Shown piece by piece: positions 14,895 through 22,011 of a DNA stretch of 64,000 nt. The first letter of the stretch is position 1. Each line of letters begins with the position of its first letter. The position numbers and the translations under genes were made by a program. The DNA comes from a virus, in the IMG/VR virus record IMGVR_UViG_3300005435_000020, positions 1-64,000 of that record. One strand, written 5' to 3'. The notes under the pieces are model-generated. The model was not told the DNA's origin and searched no databases. It saw only the letters and a list, made by a program, of their open reading frames with translations.

Positions 14895-16168
14895 CCGCCT
14901 GGAAAGACATCTTCGATGCCAGCGTTTTGAGGCTGTGCAGGACACACCCCTACGTGTCCTCGACGGCGCTTGCCCTGGTCCCTGTGGAGAGGCCAGAGAG
15001 CAATACCTTGTCCACAGATATGTATGGCAGGGTATACGTCGGCACCCAACGCCAATGGGACGTCGAGGGGATGTCCACGATTATCTACCATGAGCTTTGG
15101 CATCTCCTTTTCCAGCATCACAAGAGGGCTGAATCGTTGGTGCCCTTCGAGAAGACCATCGCCAACATCGCCATGGACATGGAGATCAATGGCACTGAAA
15201 AGGTAGGCATCCACGGAGAGATCAATAGCGGAGCTTCGCATCTCAAGTTTCCCTTCGAGGTATTCACGCCGAGACATTTTGGCCTCGATGAGGGGCTAAT
15301 GATGGAGCAGTATTATGAAGAGTTGCTCCAGCAGGCCAAGGAGCAGCAGGATGGCGAAGGTGGAGGCCAAGGCCAGAGTGAAGGCCAGCAGGGCAAGGGC
15401 AAGGGCCAGCCACACGTAGGCTTCGGTGACTGCGGCTCCTGCGCTTCTGGTGAGCCGCAAGAAGGCGATGAGCCTTCACCCGAGAATTCCGACACGCCTG
15501 GGATGACTGCGAAGGAGTTGGAAGACCTCGCCAAATCGACGGCGAGAGAGATCAGCGAAGCATCGAAGTCCCGAGGCAACATCCCCGGATGGATGAAGCG
15601 TTGGGCCGACGATATGTGCAAGACGAAACACGACTGGAAGCCTGAGTTGAGGGCCACCATACGCAATAGCATGACGACGGTGACAGGCAGGGGCATCCCC
15701 TCCTACCAGAGGCCACACCGCAAGCAGCAGCTTCACGGCAGGGTGCTCTTGCCTGGTCAGCGCCAGCCTGTCATCAAGGTTGCCGTCGTCTGCGACACGT
15801 CTGGTTCCATGTCTGAGAAGCAGATGGGGCAGAGCCTCGCGGAAGTCGAAGGCGTCTTACAATTCACGAAACAGGTCACGGTATTTGCCACGGATAGCGC
15901 AGCATCGACGGCACAGAAGGTGATGAGGCGCAGCCAGGTAAATCTTATGGGTGGTGGCGGCACCGATATGGGTGTCGGCATCCAGGCTGCTGCTGACCAT
16001 ACACCAACACCCGACTTGATCATCTGCCTGACAGATGGCATCACGCCTTGGCCTGCGAAGGCTCCCAAGGGCATCAAGACGATTATCGGCTTGATAGGTG
16101 AGGGCTCAACCTATTATCGTCTCCCTGAGTGGGCTACCATAGTCAACATCCCACTCGATGAAGAATGA
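14885..16168 (+). CDS. VWA-domain metallopeptidase-like protein (DUF2201/COG3864 type)
   Basis: The N-terminal part has a zincin motif HELWH (69-73) and NIAMDMEIN (94-102), as in the DUF2201 N-terminal peptidase-like domain. A Gly/Gln/Glu-rich linker follows (about 155-210). The C-terminal VWA domain has a complete MIDAS: DTSGSMS (304-310), T360 in GGGGTD and D384 in LTDG. Such proteins are the usual partners of MoxR ATPases. The gene overlaps family B copies at both ends (10 nt and 4 nt), so the pair and the array act as one unit. The protein substrate is unknown; family B proteins are obvious candidates. Confidence 0.85.
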   Translation: MGVAAWKDIFDASVLRLCRTHPYVSSTALALVPVERPESNTLSTDMYGRVYVGTQRQWDVEGMSTIIYHELWHLLFQHHKRAESLVPFEKTIANIAMDMEINGTEKVGIHGEINSGASHLKFPFEVFTPRHFGLDEGLMMEQYYEELLQQAKEQQDGEGGGQGQSEGQQGKGKGQPHVGFGDCGSCASGEPQEGDEPSPENSDTPGMTAKELEDLAKSTAREISEASKSRGNIPGWMKRWADDMCKTKHDWKPELRATIRNSMTTVTGRGIPSYQRPHRKQQLHGRVLLPGQRQPVIKVAVVCDTSGSMSEKQMGQSLAEVEGVLQFTKQVTVFATDSAASTAQKVMRRSQVNLMGGGGTDMGVGIQAAADHTPTPDLIICLTDGITPWPAKAPKGIKTIIGLIGEGSTYYRLPEWATIVNIPLDEE

Positions 16169-16494
16169 AAGTGACGGTTATCGGCTGCGGTGACAAGCCA
16201 CATTATCTCTATAAGGATGGTGACAACGCTTATCAGTGCCCAGCACACGCAGAATTCAAAAGGGAGCTTGAGGTACTTTCCGTGTATCCGAAAGCAGACA
16301 TCTGCTTCTGCGTGGCGGCATCTATCGCGGCAGATAGGTACAAACTCTACTTGAAGAATGCAGGAATACCCAACACCATGGAATACGGCTCCCTGAATAC
16401 AGGAGTCGGTGAGTATGAGTGCAGCGTGGAGCAGCACCTTGGCGGTGACCTCACCGTGAGATTTGAGAGGAGAGTGAAGTTTGCCTTACCTTGA
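16165..16494 (+). CDS. Family B protein 9
   Basis: ATG 16165 is in an ATGA overlap with the VWA gene. The 109-aa protein has GCGDKPHYL, CPAHAEF and the core ELEVLSVYPKADICFC. Its second ligand pair is C-x-x-H rather than HH. Function is unknown. Confidence 0.78.
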   Translation: MKVTVIGCGDKPHYLYKDGDNAYQCPAHAEFKRELEVLSVYPKADICFCVAASIAADRYKLYLKNAGIPNTMEYGSLNTGVGEYECSVEQHLGGDLTVRFERRVKFALP

Positions 16495-16774
16495 CGTCAA
16501 TGAGATACGCAGGCAGGTGTATCTCGCAAGGAAGGAGTTGGTCCTCAAGCACAAATGGGACATCAGCATTTCCACAGGTCATCTGAAGTTTGTTCACGGC
16601 TACAACTTCCCAATGCGTGGCGACGTAGAGATACACGTCACTCGGGAAGAGGAGAGATGGCGCATCGACTTCTTCGTAAATGGTGTGAAGGAAGGCCCAT
16701 CCGACTATGTGGATACAAGCCTCGATGACTACATAGAGGTACTAAGACTAGCCCAGAAATACATCCTCTACTAG
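16481..16774 (+). CDS. Hypothetical 97-aa protein inside the array
   Basis: It starts at TTG with GAGAGGAGAG upstream and overlaps copy 9 by 14 nt. It lacks the C-H-H-C set and the PDADVSLC core, so it is not a family B protein. It has a helical N-terminus (DVNEIRRQVYLARKELVLKH) and an acidic C-terminus. Its position suggests a function shared with the operon; nothing more can be said. Confidence 0.6.
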   Translation: MPYLDVNEIRRQVYLARKELVLKHKWDISISTGHLKFVHGYNFPMRGDVEIHVTREEERWRIDFFVNGVKEGPSDYVDTSLDDYIEVLRLAQKYILY

Positions 16775-17091
16775 TGGCGGATACTTTCTACCTATGGGTG
16801 AATGGTTGTGGTGATCAGGCACACCTAATCCGTGTCAATGGAGATAAGGCACACTCCAGTCACCATGATCTGGAGCATGAAGTGTCTGCGCTTGAGATAT
16901 TTGATGACGCAGATATATCCGTGTGCTGCCAGGCGTGGATGCTCTTCACGAGGGCTACACAACCAGCCTATACGATGCCGATTGGTCCTAAACTTACGTA
17001 TGGCTACGGCAATCACGACTACACGGTGACCCATTATGATGTTGTGAGGACAGGCGGCGTTACCTGGACCTTCACACCTCATCCTAAGTAG
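16774..17091 (+). CDS. Family B protein 10
   Basis: It starts at GTG overlapping the previous stop (TAGTG). The 105-aa protein has NGCGDQAHLI, SSHHDLEHEVSALEI and FDDADISVCC, a complete ligand set. It is one of the shortest copies, so it is useful for defining the minimal domain. Function is unknown. Confidence 0.8.
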   Translation: MADTFYLWVNGCGDQAHLIRVNGDKAHSSHHDLEHEVSALEIFDDADISVCCQAWMLFTRATQPAYTMPIGPKLTYGYGNHDYTVTHYDVVRTGGVTWTFTPHPK

Positions 17092-17102
17092 AAGAGTTGG
17101 TA

Positions 17103-17459
17103 ATGATAGTAAGAGAGAAGATATATGTCCACGGGTGTTGTGGCAAGGTCCACCACCTCCGAGTGAGGGATGACCATTCCATTGTCTGCGATGAACACGA
17201 CATCAAGCGTGACGTCGAAGCCTTGGAGCTATTCCCCGACGCCGACGTTTCCTTATGCAGCAGGGCCTACGTCTACTACAAGGTCTATAGGGACATCAGG
17301 GATGAGTTTCTGATGCCTGAGCAGCACCTACGCATAGCCAGGCTTGGTAATCATCTCCACGTCTACGACTATAATAGAACAAGACCAGTAATTCTACCGG
17401 CAGCGGGTGTCATGGACAACTGGTTTGGAAACTATACGGTGGCCAATGAAACTCCCTGA
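17103..17459 (+). CDS. Family B protein 11
   Basis: I chose ATG 17103 over a TTG at 17097. The 118-aa protein has HGCCGKVHHL, CDEHDIKRDVEALEL and FPDADVSLC. Its second pair is C-x-x-H. It overlaps the next ATG by 11 nt. Function is unknown. Confidence 0.8.
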   Translation: MIVREKIYVHGCCGKVHHLRVRDDHSIVCDEHDIKRDVEALELFPDADVSLCSRAYVYYKVYRDIRDEFLMPEQHLRIARLGNHLHVYDYNRTRPVILPAAGVMDNWFGNYTVANETP

Positions 17460-17886
17460 AGAGATTATTGTGGAGCATTGCGGAGAGTGGGGCACCAAGC
17501 ATACGCTTCGTCTTACTGACGGAGCCTACACCTCTGAGTATCACTGCGACTTGCGAGACTGCGTGAGTATGCTGAGCATCTTCGAGGATGCCGACACACC
17601 ATTCTGCGCTATTGTGGTAAAATTCTACCTTGAATACATGATAAACTTGCCGTTTGAGCCTAGAGGCACTTGCGATAGGCTCCAGGGTAGTAAAAGATTT
17701 AGGTATTACATACTGTCGACGACGGATCGTCATAGGATTGTGTTCCACGACGTGAGGTATTCTGACCCAGTGTTGGGCACCACAATACAAAGAGCCATCG
17801 AGTTGCCTGGCGGCATGTACCACGATTGCTGGCTAGCACATCAAAAAGGCCTCATGTCGATAGCGGAGAGTATGGGGCTGCTATGA
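17449..17886 (+). CDS. Family B protein 12
   Basis: ATG 17449 lies within the end of copy 11. The 145-aa protein has HCGEWGTKHTL, EYHCDLRDCVSMLSI and FEDADTPFC. It is longer than most copies because of a C-terminal extension that includes PGGMYHDCW. It ends in an ATGA overlap. Function is unknown. Confidence 0.76.
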   Translation, partial: KLPEEIIVEHCGEWGTKHTLRLTDGAYTSEYHCDLRDCVSMLSIFEDADTPFCAIVVKFYLEYMINLPFEPRGTCDRLQGSKRFRYYILSTTDRHRIVFHDVRYSDPVLGTTIQRAIELPGGMYHDCWLAHQKGLMSIAESMGLL

Positions 17887-18227
17887 AAGAGTCCATCTAC
17901 GTCAGCGACATCGTGGACCCTGCCGACGTCATCTTGGTGGAGGATGGTCACTTCCAGTCCCTCTACGTCGGTGGTGTGGAGGAGGAGCTTTCCTTACTTG
18001 AGCTATATCCAAATGCAGACATATCTATATCCACGAAAGTAGCCTACACCTACCGACTCAACAGGCGAGATGGTTTTATGAGTGAGATGGAAGCCTGGCT
18101 AGGAGGGCATCTCTATGTAGTCTACGGAGCACCGAATGGCAGAGCCCCTCACCACAACCAAGGCTTCGAGATCACCAGGGTCGCTGACACTAACTGGCTC
18201 TTCATCCCCGTGGTGATCACAGTATGA
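17883..18227 (+). CDS. Family B protein 13, all putative ligands lost
   Basis: ATG 17883 is in an ATGA overlap. The 114-aa protein keeps the framework EEELSLLELYPNADISI but has no Cys or His at any of the four conserved positions (DIVDPADVIL, YVGGVEEEL, ISIST). Loss of all four together supports the view that they form one metal site in the other copies. Function is unknown. Confidence 0.78.
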   Translation: MKESIYVSDIVDPADVILVEDGHFQSLYVGGVEEELSLLELYPNADISISTKVAYTYRLNRRDGFMSEMEAWLGGHLYVVYGAPNGRAPHHNQGFEITRVADTNWLFIPVVITV

Positions 18228-18230
18228 CGA

Positions 18231-18596
18231 ATGTATAAGTGTGTGGTTTGGTGTGACGGCGAAACCCATTGGTGTGTCTATGATTATAAATCCAAGAGGT
18301 TCTACGACAACCATCACAACATCGAGAATGAGTTGCTCCTGTGGGAAATGAGTGAAGGCAGCGCAGACATCTCCCTCTGCACAAGGGTAGCCCTCTATTT
18401 TATCCTTCAATATGTAGGCGGCTGTCGGGGCTACCCAGAATGGATGCTGACGAAAAAGACTGCGCCACCTTTCAACATATCAAACCTTGGGGAGTTGTGG
18501 TATGTGAGCCTCGTCAAGGATAATCCCCCCGTGGAATTCTTCTCGACGTGGCCTTGGTCAGAGGAAAAGACGAAGAGGGTTTTCGAGGTACCGTGA
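18231..18596 (+). CDS. Family B protein 14
   Basis: ATG 18231 is 3 nt after the previous stop. The 121-aa protein has WCDGETHWCV, NHHNIENELLLWEM and SADISLC. Its C-terminus WPWSEEKTKRVFEVP closely matches that of copy 15 (WPWSDEETREIFKLP), so these two are a recent duplication. Function is unknown. Confidence 0.78.
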   Translation: MYKCVVWCDGETHWCVYDYKSKRFYDNHHNIENELLLWEMSEGSADISLCTRVALYFILQYVGGCRGYPEWMLTKKTAPPFNISNLGELWYVSLVKDNPPVEFFSTWPWSEEKTKRVFEVP

Positions 18597-18973
18597 TCAA
18601 GAAGTTTATTGTGCAGTGTGTCGATGAAGTCCACAGGTTTGTCTATTATAAGGATAGGTTCTATAGTCTCCATCACAATATCGAGAATGAACTTTCGATA
18701 CTGGAAATCTATCCGGCGGATATTTCTGTGTGTACTGCTGGGGCTGGGTGGTTCCTTTCAACAGAACCTCGATACACACTGATCCAAGATAATTTCTATG
18801 AGAGCACTGGCCACATCGTGAGCTTTCACACCTACACAAAGTACATTCGAGATGACCTCTTCATCGTCGGCTATAATACTAAACACACGTATAGCTCAAC
18901 GACAGCGAAAAGTCCAGTCCCACACTGGCCTTGGTCAGACGAGGAAACCAGGGAGATTTTCAAGCTCCCTTGA
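18593..18973 (+). CDS. Family B protein 15, last copy
   Basis: It starts at GTG 18593 in a GTGA overlap. The 126-aa protein has QCVDEVHRF, LHHNIENELSILEIYP and ADISVC, with the YPDAD loop shortened by one residue. Its TGA stop lies within the -35 box of the next promoter, closing the operon. Function is unknown. Confidence 0.78.
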   Translation: MIKKFIVQCVDEVHRFVYYKDRFYSLHHNIENELSILEIYPADISVCTAGAGWFLSTEPRYTLIQDNFYESTGHIVSFHTYTKYIRDDLFIVGYNTKHTYSSTTAKSPVPHWPWSDEETREIFKLP

Positions 18974-18998
18974 CACCTAGAAATGAGTATGGTAGTAT
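18970..18998 (+). promoter_or_regulatory. Sigma70-type promoter, TTGACA-N17-TAGTAT
   Basis: TTGACA at 18970-18975 and TAGTAT at 18993-18998, preceded by TATGG. It drives the integrase unit and starts a new operon after the family B array. Confidence 0.82.
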
Positions 18999-19026
18999 GG
19001 TGTAGTGGCTATTGAAAGGGAGTTGT

Positions 19027-19356
19027 ATGTCCAAGAAAAATACGAGGGACTATTTCCACATCCTCTACCAGACGGAGCAGGGTGCCGTGACGAGGAGTGC
19101 CCACACGCGAGAGTATGCAGACAGGCTCCTCAGTAAACTTCGAGAGGAACACGGCGACTGTCCTGGCAGACTAGCGTTACAAACGTGGTCAGTCTCGGAT
19201 GAGACTGGCCCCGTGAAGATGCTCTCCGAGGAGATCATCGAAGCCTTCTCCGGGTGGGAAGCAGCCAAGCCCATCGAGAAGAAGCCGACACCGCGGCCCA
19301 TCAGGTCACGTTTCTCAGCGATGGCAGAGTGGCCCACGAGAAAGGCGAAGGCGTGA
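19027..19356 (+). CDS. Hypothetical 109-aa protein upstream of integrase
   Basis: I chose ATG 19027 with AAAGGGAG upstream. The C-terminus is basic and Pro-rich (PIEKKPTPRPIRSRF). The stop overlaps the integrase start (GTGA), so the two are translationally coupled and this could be an integrase accessory protein; that role is inferred from position only. Confidence 0.62.
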   Translation: MSKKNTRDYFHILYQTEQGAVTRSAHTREYADRLLSKLREEHGDCPGRLALQTWSVSDETGPVKMLSEEIIEAFSGWEAAKPIEKKPTPRPIRSRFSAMAEWPTRKAKA

Positions 19357-20219
19357 TACCGGCGACAAGCATTCAAGGCAGCCCCTCCGAGTATGTCGGA
19401 ATGTTCCTCGACAGGTATCGTGACCTCCAGAAATCGCAAAACACCATCGCCTCCTATTGTGCCGATTTGGCACAGCTCATGGAGTTTTCTCCGTCGTGTC
19501 GCCTCTCCTACCAAGACGCAGACAGATTCGTGGCGTGGCTCTCACAGCAAGGGCTCAGTGCTGCCAGCATCAAAAGAAAGCTCTCCGCGTGTCGGAGCTT
19601 CTTCACCTACTTGCTACGCCAGGGCATCGTTGACGTCAATCCTTTCCTTGGCGTCGAGACACCGGCACTGCCGCAGAGGCTTCCCAAGCTCCCCTCTCCC
19701 GAGAAGGTCAAGGAATGCCTCGATGCGATGGGAGACGACTACCTGAGCACACGAGACGGCGCATTGATTGCCCTTCTCTTCGGCTCAGGTGCCAGGATCA
19801 GCGAAGCACTGAGCCTCCACACGACGCACCTTGACCTCAACAAAAATGAGATACGTGTCGTCGGCAAGGGGAACAAAGAGAGGGTGCTAGTGCTCTCAGA
19901 TGGGGCAAGAAGGCACCTAGAAGGCTATCTGAGGGTCAGACCCTCCTCAGACACGACGGCATTATTCCTGACCCTCCAAGGGGCATCCTTGACGCGAAGG
20001 GGCGCAGAGTATGCCATCGAGAGGAGGTTTGCGTGTGTCGGAGAGGAAGTCAGCCCACACCAGTTGCGCCATAGCTTCGCATCAACGGTACTTGACAGCG
20101 GCGCAGACATCAAAATAATCCAGGAGCTTCTCGGACACTCAAGTGTCGCTGTAACGGGGAGATACCTGTCGGTGAGTGTCGGCAGGCTCCATCAAGCAGT
20201 AGCAAAGGCATTCGAGTGA
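19353..20219 (+). CDS. Tyrosine site-specific recombinase (XerC/D-like integrase)
   Basis: I chose GTG 19353 (GTGA overlap); it leaves a typical core-binding domain (residues 10-95). The 288-aa protein has the catalytic set: R148 in GARISEAL, K172 in VVGKGNKER, H236-x-x-R239 in SPHQLRHSF, H262 in LLGHSS and Y271 in GRYLSVS. Its size and motifs are closest to Xer-like enzymes, so it may integrate, resolve dimers or both. A perfect 17-bp dyad repeat lies within its N-terminal codons (19458-19474). No att site was identified. Confidence 0.88.
   Translation: MIPATSIQGSPSEYVGMFLDRYRDLQKSQNTIASYCADLAQLMEFSPSCRLSYQDADRFVAWLSQQGLSAASIKRKLSACRSFFTYLLRQGIVDVNPFLGVETPALPQRLPKLPSPEKVKECLDAMGDDYLSTRDGALIALLFGSGARISEALSLHTTHLDLNKNEIRVVGKGNKERVLVLSDGARRHLEGYLRVRPSSDTTALFLTLQGASLTRRGAEYAIERRFACVGEEVSPHQLRHSFASTVLDSGADIKIIQELLGHSSVAVTGRYLSVSVGRLHQAVAKAFE
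19458..19474 (+). promoter_or_regulatory. Perfect dyad repeat site in integrase gene
   Basis: TGTGCC-GATTT-GGCACA has perfect 6-bp arms. It is the best-formed member of the dispersed dyads and lies inside coding DNA. Confidence 0.65.
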
Positions 20220-20476
20220 CAAGCACCGTGACGTGTACCCATTGCCACAAAGGCACCGTGACCCAGCTCATCGGTGGTTATGAGGCTGTCCTCTGCCCGG
20301 AGTGCAAGCATGTCATCTGCCCAGCCTGCGGCGAAGCTAACCTCAGGATAGTTGCGAGGATACCACAAGTATACGGCATCCTCTGGTGTACCTGCGGTGG
20401 TCCTCATATGCTCTACGCCAACGAAGAGGCCATCAATAAGTCCCTCGTCGCAGACGCCGTGGGCGTGTCGGCGTGA
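20216..20476 (+). CDS. Zinc-ribbon protein
   Basis: It starts at GTG in a GTGA overlap with the integrase. The 86-aa protein has four cysteine pairs (CTHC, CPEC, CPAC, CTC), which can bind two zinc ions as a double ribbon. It probably binds DNA, RNA or a protein partner. Coupling to the integrase gene suggests a related role, unproven. Confidence 0.65.
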   Translation: MTSTVTCTHCHKGTVTQLIGGYEAVLCPECKHVICPACGEANLRIVARIPQVYGILWCTCGGPHMLYANEEAINKSLVADAVGVSA

Positions 20477-20721
20477 TCATCAGCCTGCTCCTCGTGTGTC
20501 CACACTGCCAGAAGACCATTGACCCTGGAAAGTTTCGCCTGACGTGGGACCTCAACGTGGATGAAAACTTCATGTTCATCCCGGAAGGGGAGAAAAATGC
20601 CCTCCTCGCTGGATTCTTCCTGAGCCTGAATGGTGAGTTGAAGAAAGGGGTGGGGTGCTGCCCAGACTGCCTGGGCATGGCAAAGATGAAAGACTTGTCA
20701 GAATCTGATCTACTCGGGTAG
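20473..20721 (+). CDS. Small zinc-finger-like protein
   Basis: It starts at GTG in a GTGA overlap. The 82-aa protein has VCPHCQK at the N-terminus and CCPDCLG near the C-terminus, compatible with one four-cysteine zinc site. It is the last gene of the integrase unit. Function is unknown. Confidence 0.6.
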   Translation: MIISLLLVCPHCQKTIDPGKFRLTWDLNVDENFMFIPEGEKNALLAGFFLSLNGELKKGVGCCPDCLGMAKMKDLSESDLLG

Positions 20722-20726
20722 ACTAC

Positions 20727-20755
20727 TTGACCTTCTTATTAGCATGGGGTAATAT
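20727..20755 (+). promoter_or_regulatory. Promoter, TTGACC-N17-TAATAT
   Basis: TTGACC at 20727-20732 and TAATAT at 20750-20755 with a 17-base spacer. It is placed to express the HTH gene at 20795. Confidence 0.75.
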
Positions 20756-20794
20756 AAAAAAGGGAATAGGACATGACCAGATTGAGGGGGAAAT

Positions 20795-21340
20795 GTGAGT
20801 ACAAAGACGTCGAGAGAAATTACCGTCACGAGTCCTGTGCCGAATCTATTACCGCCTACTGGCAACCTGGGACAAGATTTCCGTGACCTCTCCCAGTATA
20901 CGCCGCCACGGCGGGGGAGGCTCGGGAAAAACCATAACAACCCAGGCTTCCGGCTGGGTGAGCACATCCGGGAGTTGATCACCCTCCGTGGGCTGACGAG
21001 GCAGCAAGTGGCCGACAGGTCCGGTGTGTCCACGTATGGACTGAACCACATCGTCGGCGGTTATGTCAAGATACCAAGCATTGAGACCTTGATGGGACTT
21101 GCCAAAGCCTTGGATGTCTCCACGTTGGAGCTTCTCGCCTACACAGGTGCCGTCGATGAGCAGGACATCACTAGCTACGTTGCATCCCATATGCAGAGTA
21201 GTGTGATGGCTGAGGATAGCGCCTGGAAGCTTGCAGGTAAGGAGCTACAGGACCTCCCCCTGGAGAAGAGGAAGGTCCTGCTCCAGACTATCCTTGTCCT
21301 GATCTCCTCCCACAAAGCGTATTGCCAGACGGAAGACTAA
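20795..21340 (+). CDS. XRE-family HTH regulator
   Basis: It starts at GTG after GAGGGGGAAAT. The 181-aa protein has a 50-residue Pro-rich N-terminal arm, then a lambda-repressor-type HTH (about 52-110: LGEHIRELITLRGLTRQQVA, then SGVSTYGLNHIVGG) and a helical C-terminus. No S24 peptidase motif is seen. It converges with the minus-strand regulator at 21337, overlapping it by 4 nt. It likely controls lysogeny or an early promoter. A dispersed GATTCGGCAC half-site lies in its first codons. Confidence 0.78.
   Translation: MSTKTSREITVTSPVPNLLPPTGNLGQDFRDLSQYTPPRRGRLGKNHNNPGFRLGEHIRELITLRGLTRQQVADRSGVSTYGLNHIVGGYVKIPSIETLMGLAKALDVSTLELLAYTGAVDEQDITSYVASHMQSSVMAEDSAWKLAGKELQDLPLEKRKVLLQTILVLISSHKAYCQTED
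20835..20846 (-). promoter_or_regulatory. Half-site of the dyad repeat
   Basis: On the minus strand, GATTCGGCACAG. The right arm and spacer are intact; the left arm is degenerate (TAATA). It lies inside the HTH gene. Confidence 0.4.
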
Positions 21341-21732
21341 GGCACTTCATCATCAGCCGGGGCGTCATTGCGACGGCGCCGGCTGCGCTGATTCTGGAGG
21401 GCCTTCACAACGGTATTCATCGTCTCCAAGTACTCCTCGATTTCCTGAGGCGTGAGCTTCGAGACGATATCCTCTTCGTTTGCCTCCAGCATCGGGTCAA
21501 GGCCAGCCCTCCTGCGAAACTCCGAGGATGGCACACCTAGTAAATTGGCGAGGGCCTTCGCCACACCATCACTCGGCTTCTGGCCTCCCCGTATGATCTT
21601 GTGGAGCATATTCACAGGTATCCCAGCGTCACGGCACACTGCCCTGTCGCTGGCCCTCCTGCCATACTTCTCGAAGATGCGATGCTCCAGCCACGTCACG
21701 AATCTATCGTGGCTGTAATAGATTTTCACCAT
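21337..21732 (-). CDS. CI-like HTH repressor
   Basis: This 131-aa protein has an N-terminal XRE-type HTH (RASDRAVCRDAGIPVNMLHK and GGQKPSDGVAKALANLLGV), an acidic helical linker (LTPQEIEEYLETMN) and an Arg-rich tail. It lacks a peptidase domain. The ATG is about 6 nt from the expected transcription start of a minus-strand promoter overlapping the 21747-21768 dyad, so the mRNA may be leaderless, as for lambda cI from PRM. Autoregulation is likely. Confidence 0.75.
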   Translation of the reverse strand: MVKIYYSHDRFVTWLEHRIFEKYGRRASDRAVCRDAGIPVNMLHKIIRGGQKPSDGVAKALANLLGVPSSEFRRRAGLDPMLEANEEDIVSKLTPQEIEEYLETMNTVVKALQNQRSRRRRNDAPADDEVP

Positions 21733-21740
21733 AACATGGC

Positions 21741-21770
21741 ATACCCTATACCATCTCGATATGGTATACT
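21741..21770. promoter_or_regulatory. Divergent promoter/operator region
   Basis: TATACCAT (21747-21754) and ATGGTATA (21761-21768) form a dyad with a 6-base centre. It overlaps a plus-strand extended -10 (ATGGTATACT) and a minus-strand one (ATGGTATAGG). It is a good candidate operator for the CI-like repressor; -35 boxes are weak on both sides. Confidence 0.6.
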
Positions 21771-21774
21771 AAAG

Positions 21775-21885
21775 ATGATAGAAAGTGGGGTCATTATTTT
21801 CTTCACTGTCATCCTCTCCTTCCGCCTACAGTATACTCCGAAGTTGTTACCAAAATTCGGGTACAAACTGTCGCCTAAACGGTGA
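21775..21885 (+). CDS. Possible leaderless 36-aa membrane microprotein
   Basis: ATG 21775 sits 4 nt after the plus-strand -10 of the divergent promoter. The peptide has one hydrophobic stretch (GVIIFFTVILSF) and a basic tail. There is no ribosome site, so only leaderless translation could make it. Evidence is weak. Confidence 0.25.
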   Translation: MIESGVIIFFTVILSFRLQYTPKLLPKFGYKLSPKR

Positions 21886-21894
21886 CAAGCTGCC

Positions 21895-21924
21895 TTGCCA
21901 AGAGTAATATCCTTCTGGTATACT
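21895..21924 (+). promoter_or_regulatory. Promoter, TTGCCA-N18-TATACT
   Basis: TTGCCA at 21895-21900 and TATACT at 21919-21924 with a TGG extended -10. It starts the replication/recombination operon and leaves an 80-nt leader. Confidence 0.7.
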
Positions 21925-22011
21925 AGTAGCATCAAAAGGGACAGAGCAAGCGAGTAGAGATTGTAGAGATAGACGAGGAGGACCCCACACGACATAACGA
22001 AAGGTAACCCA

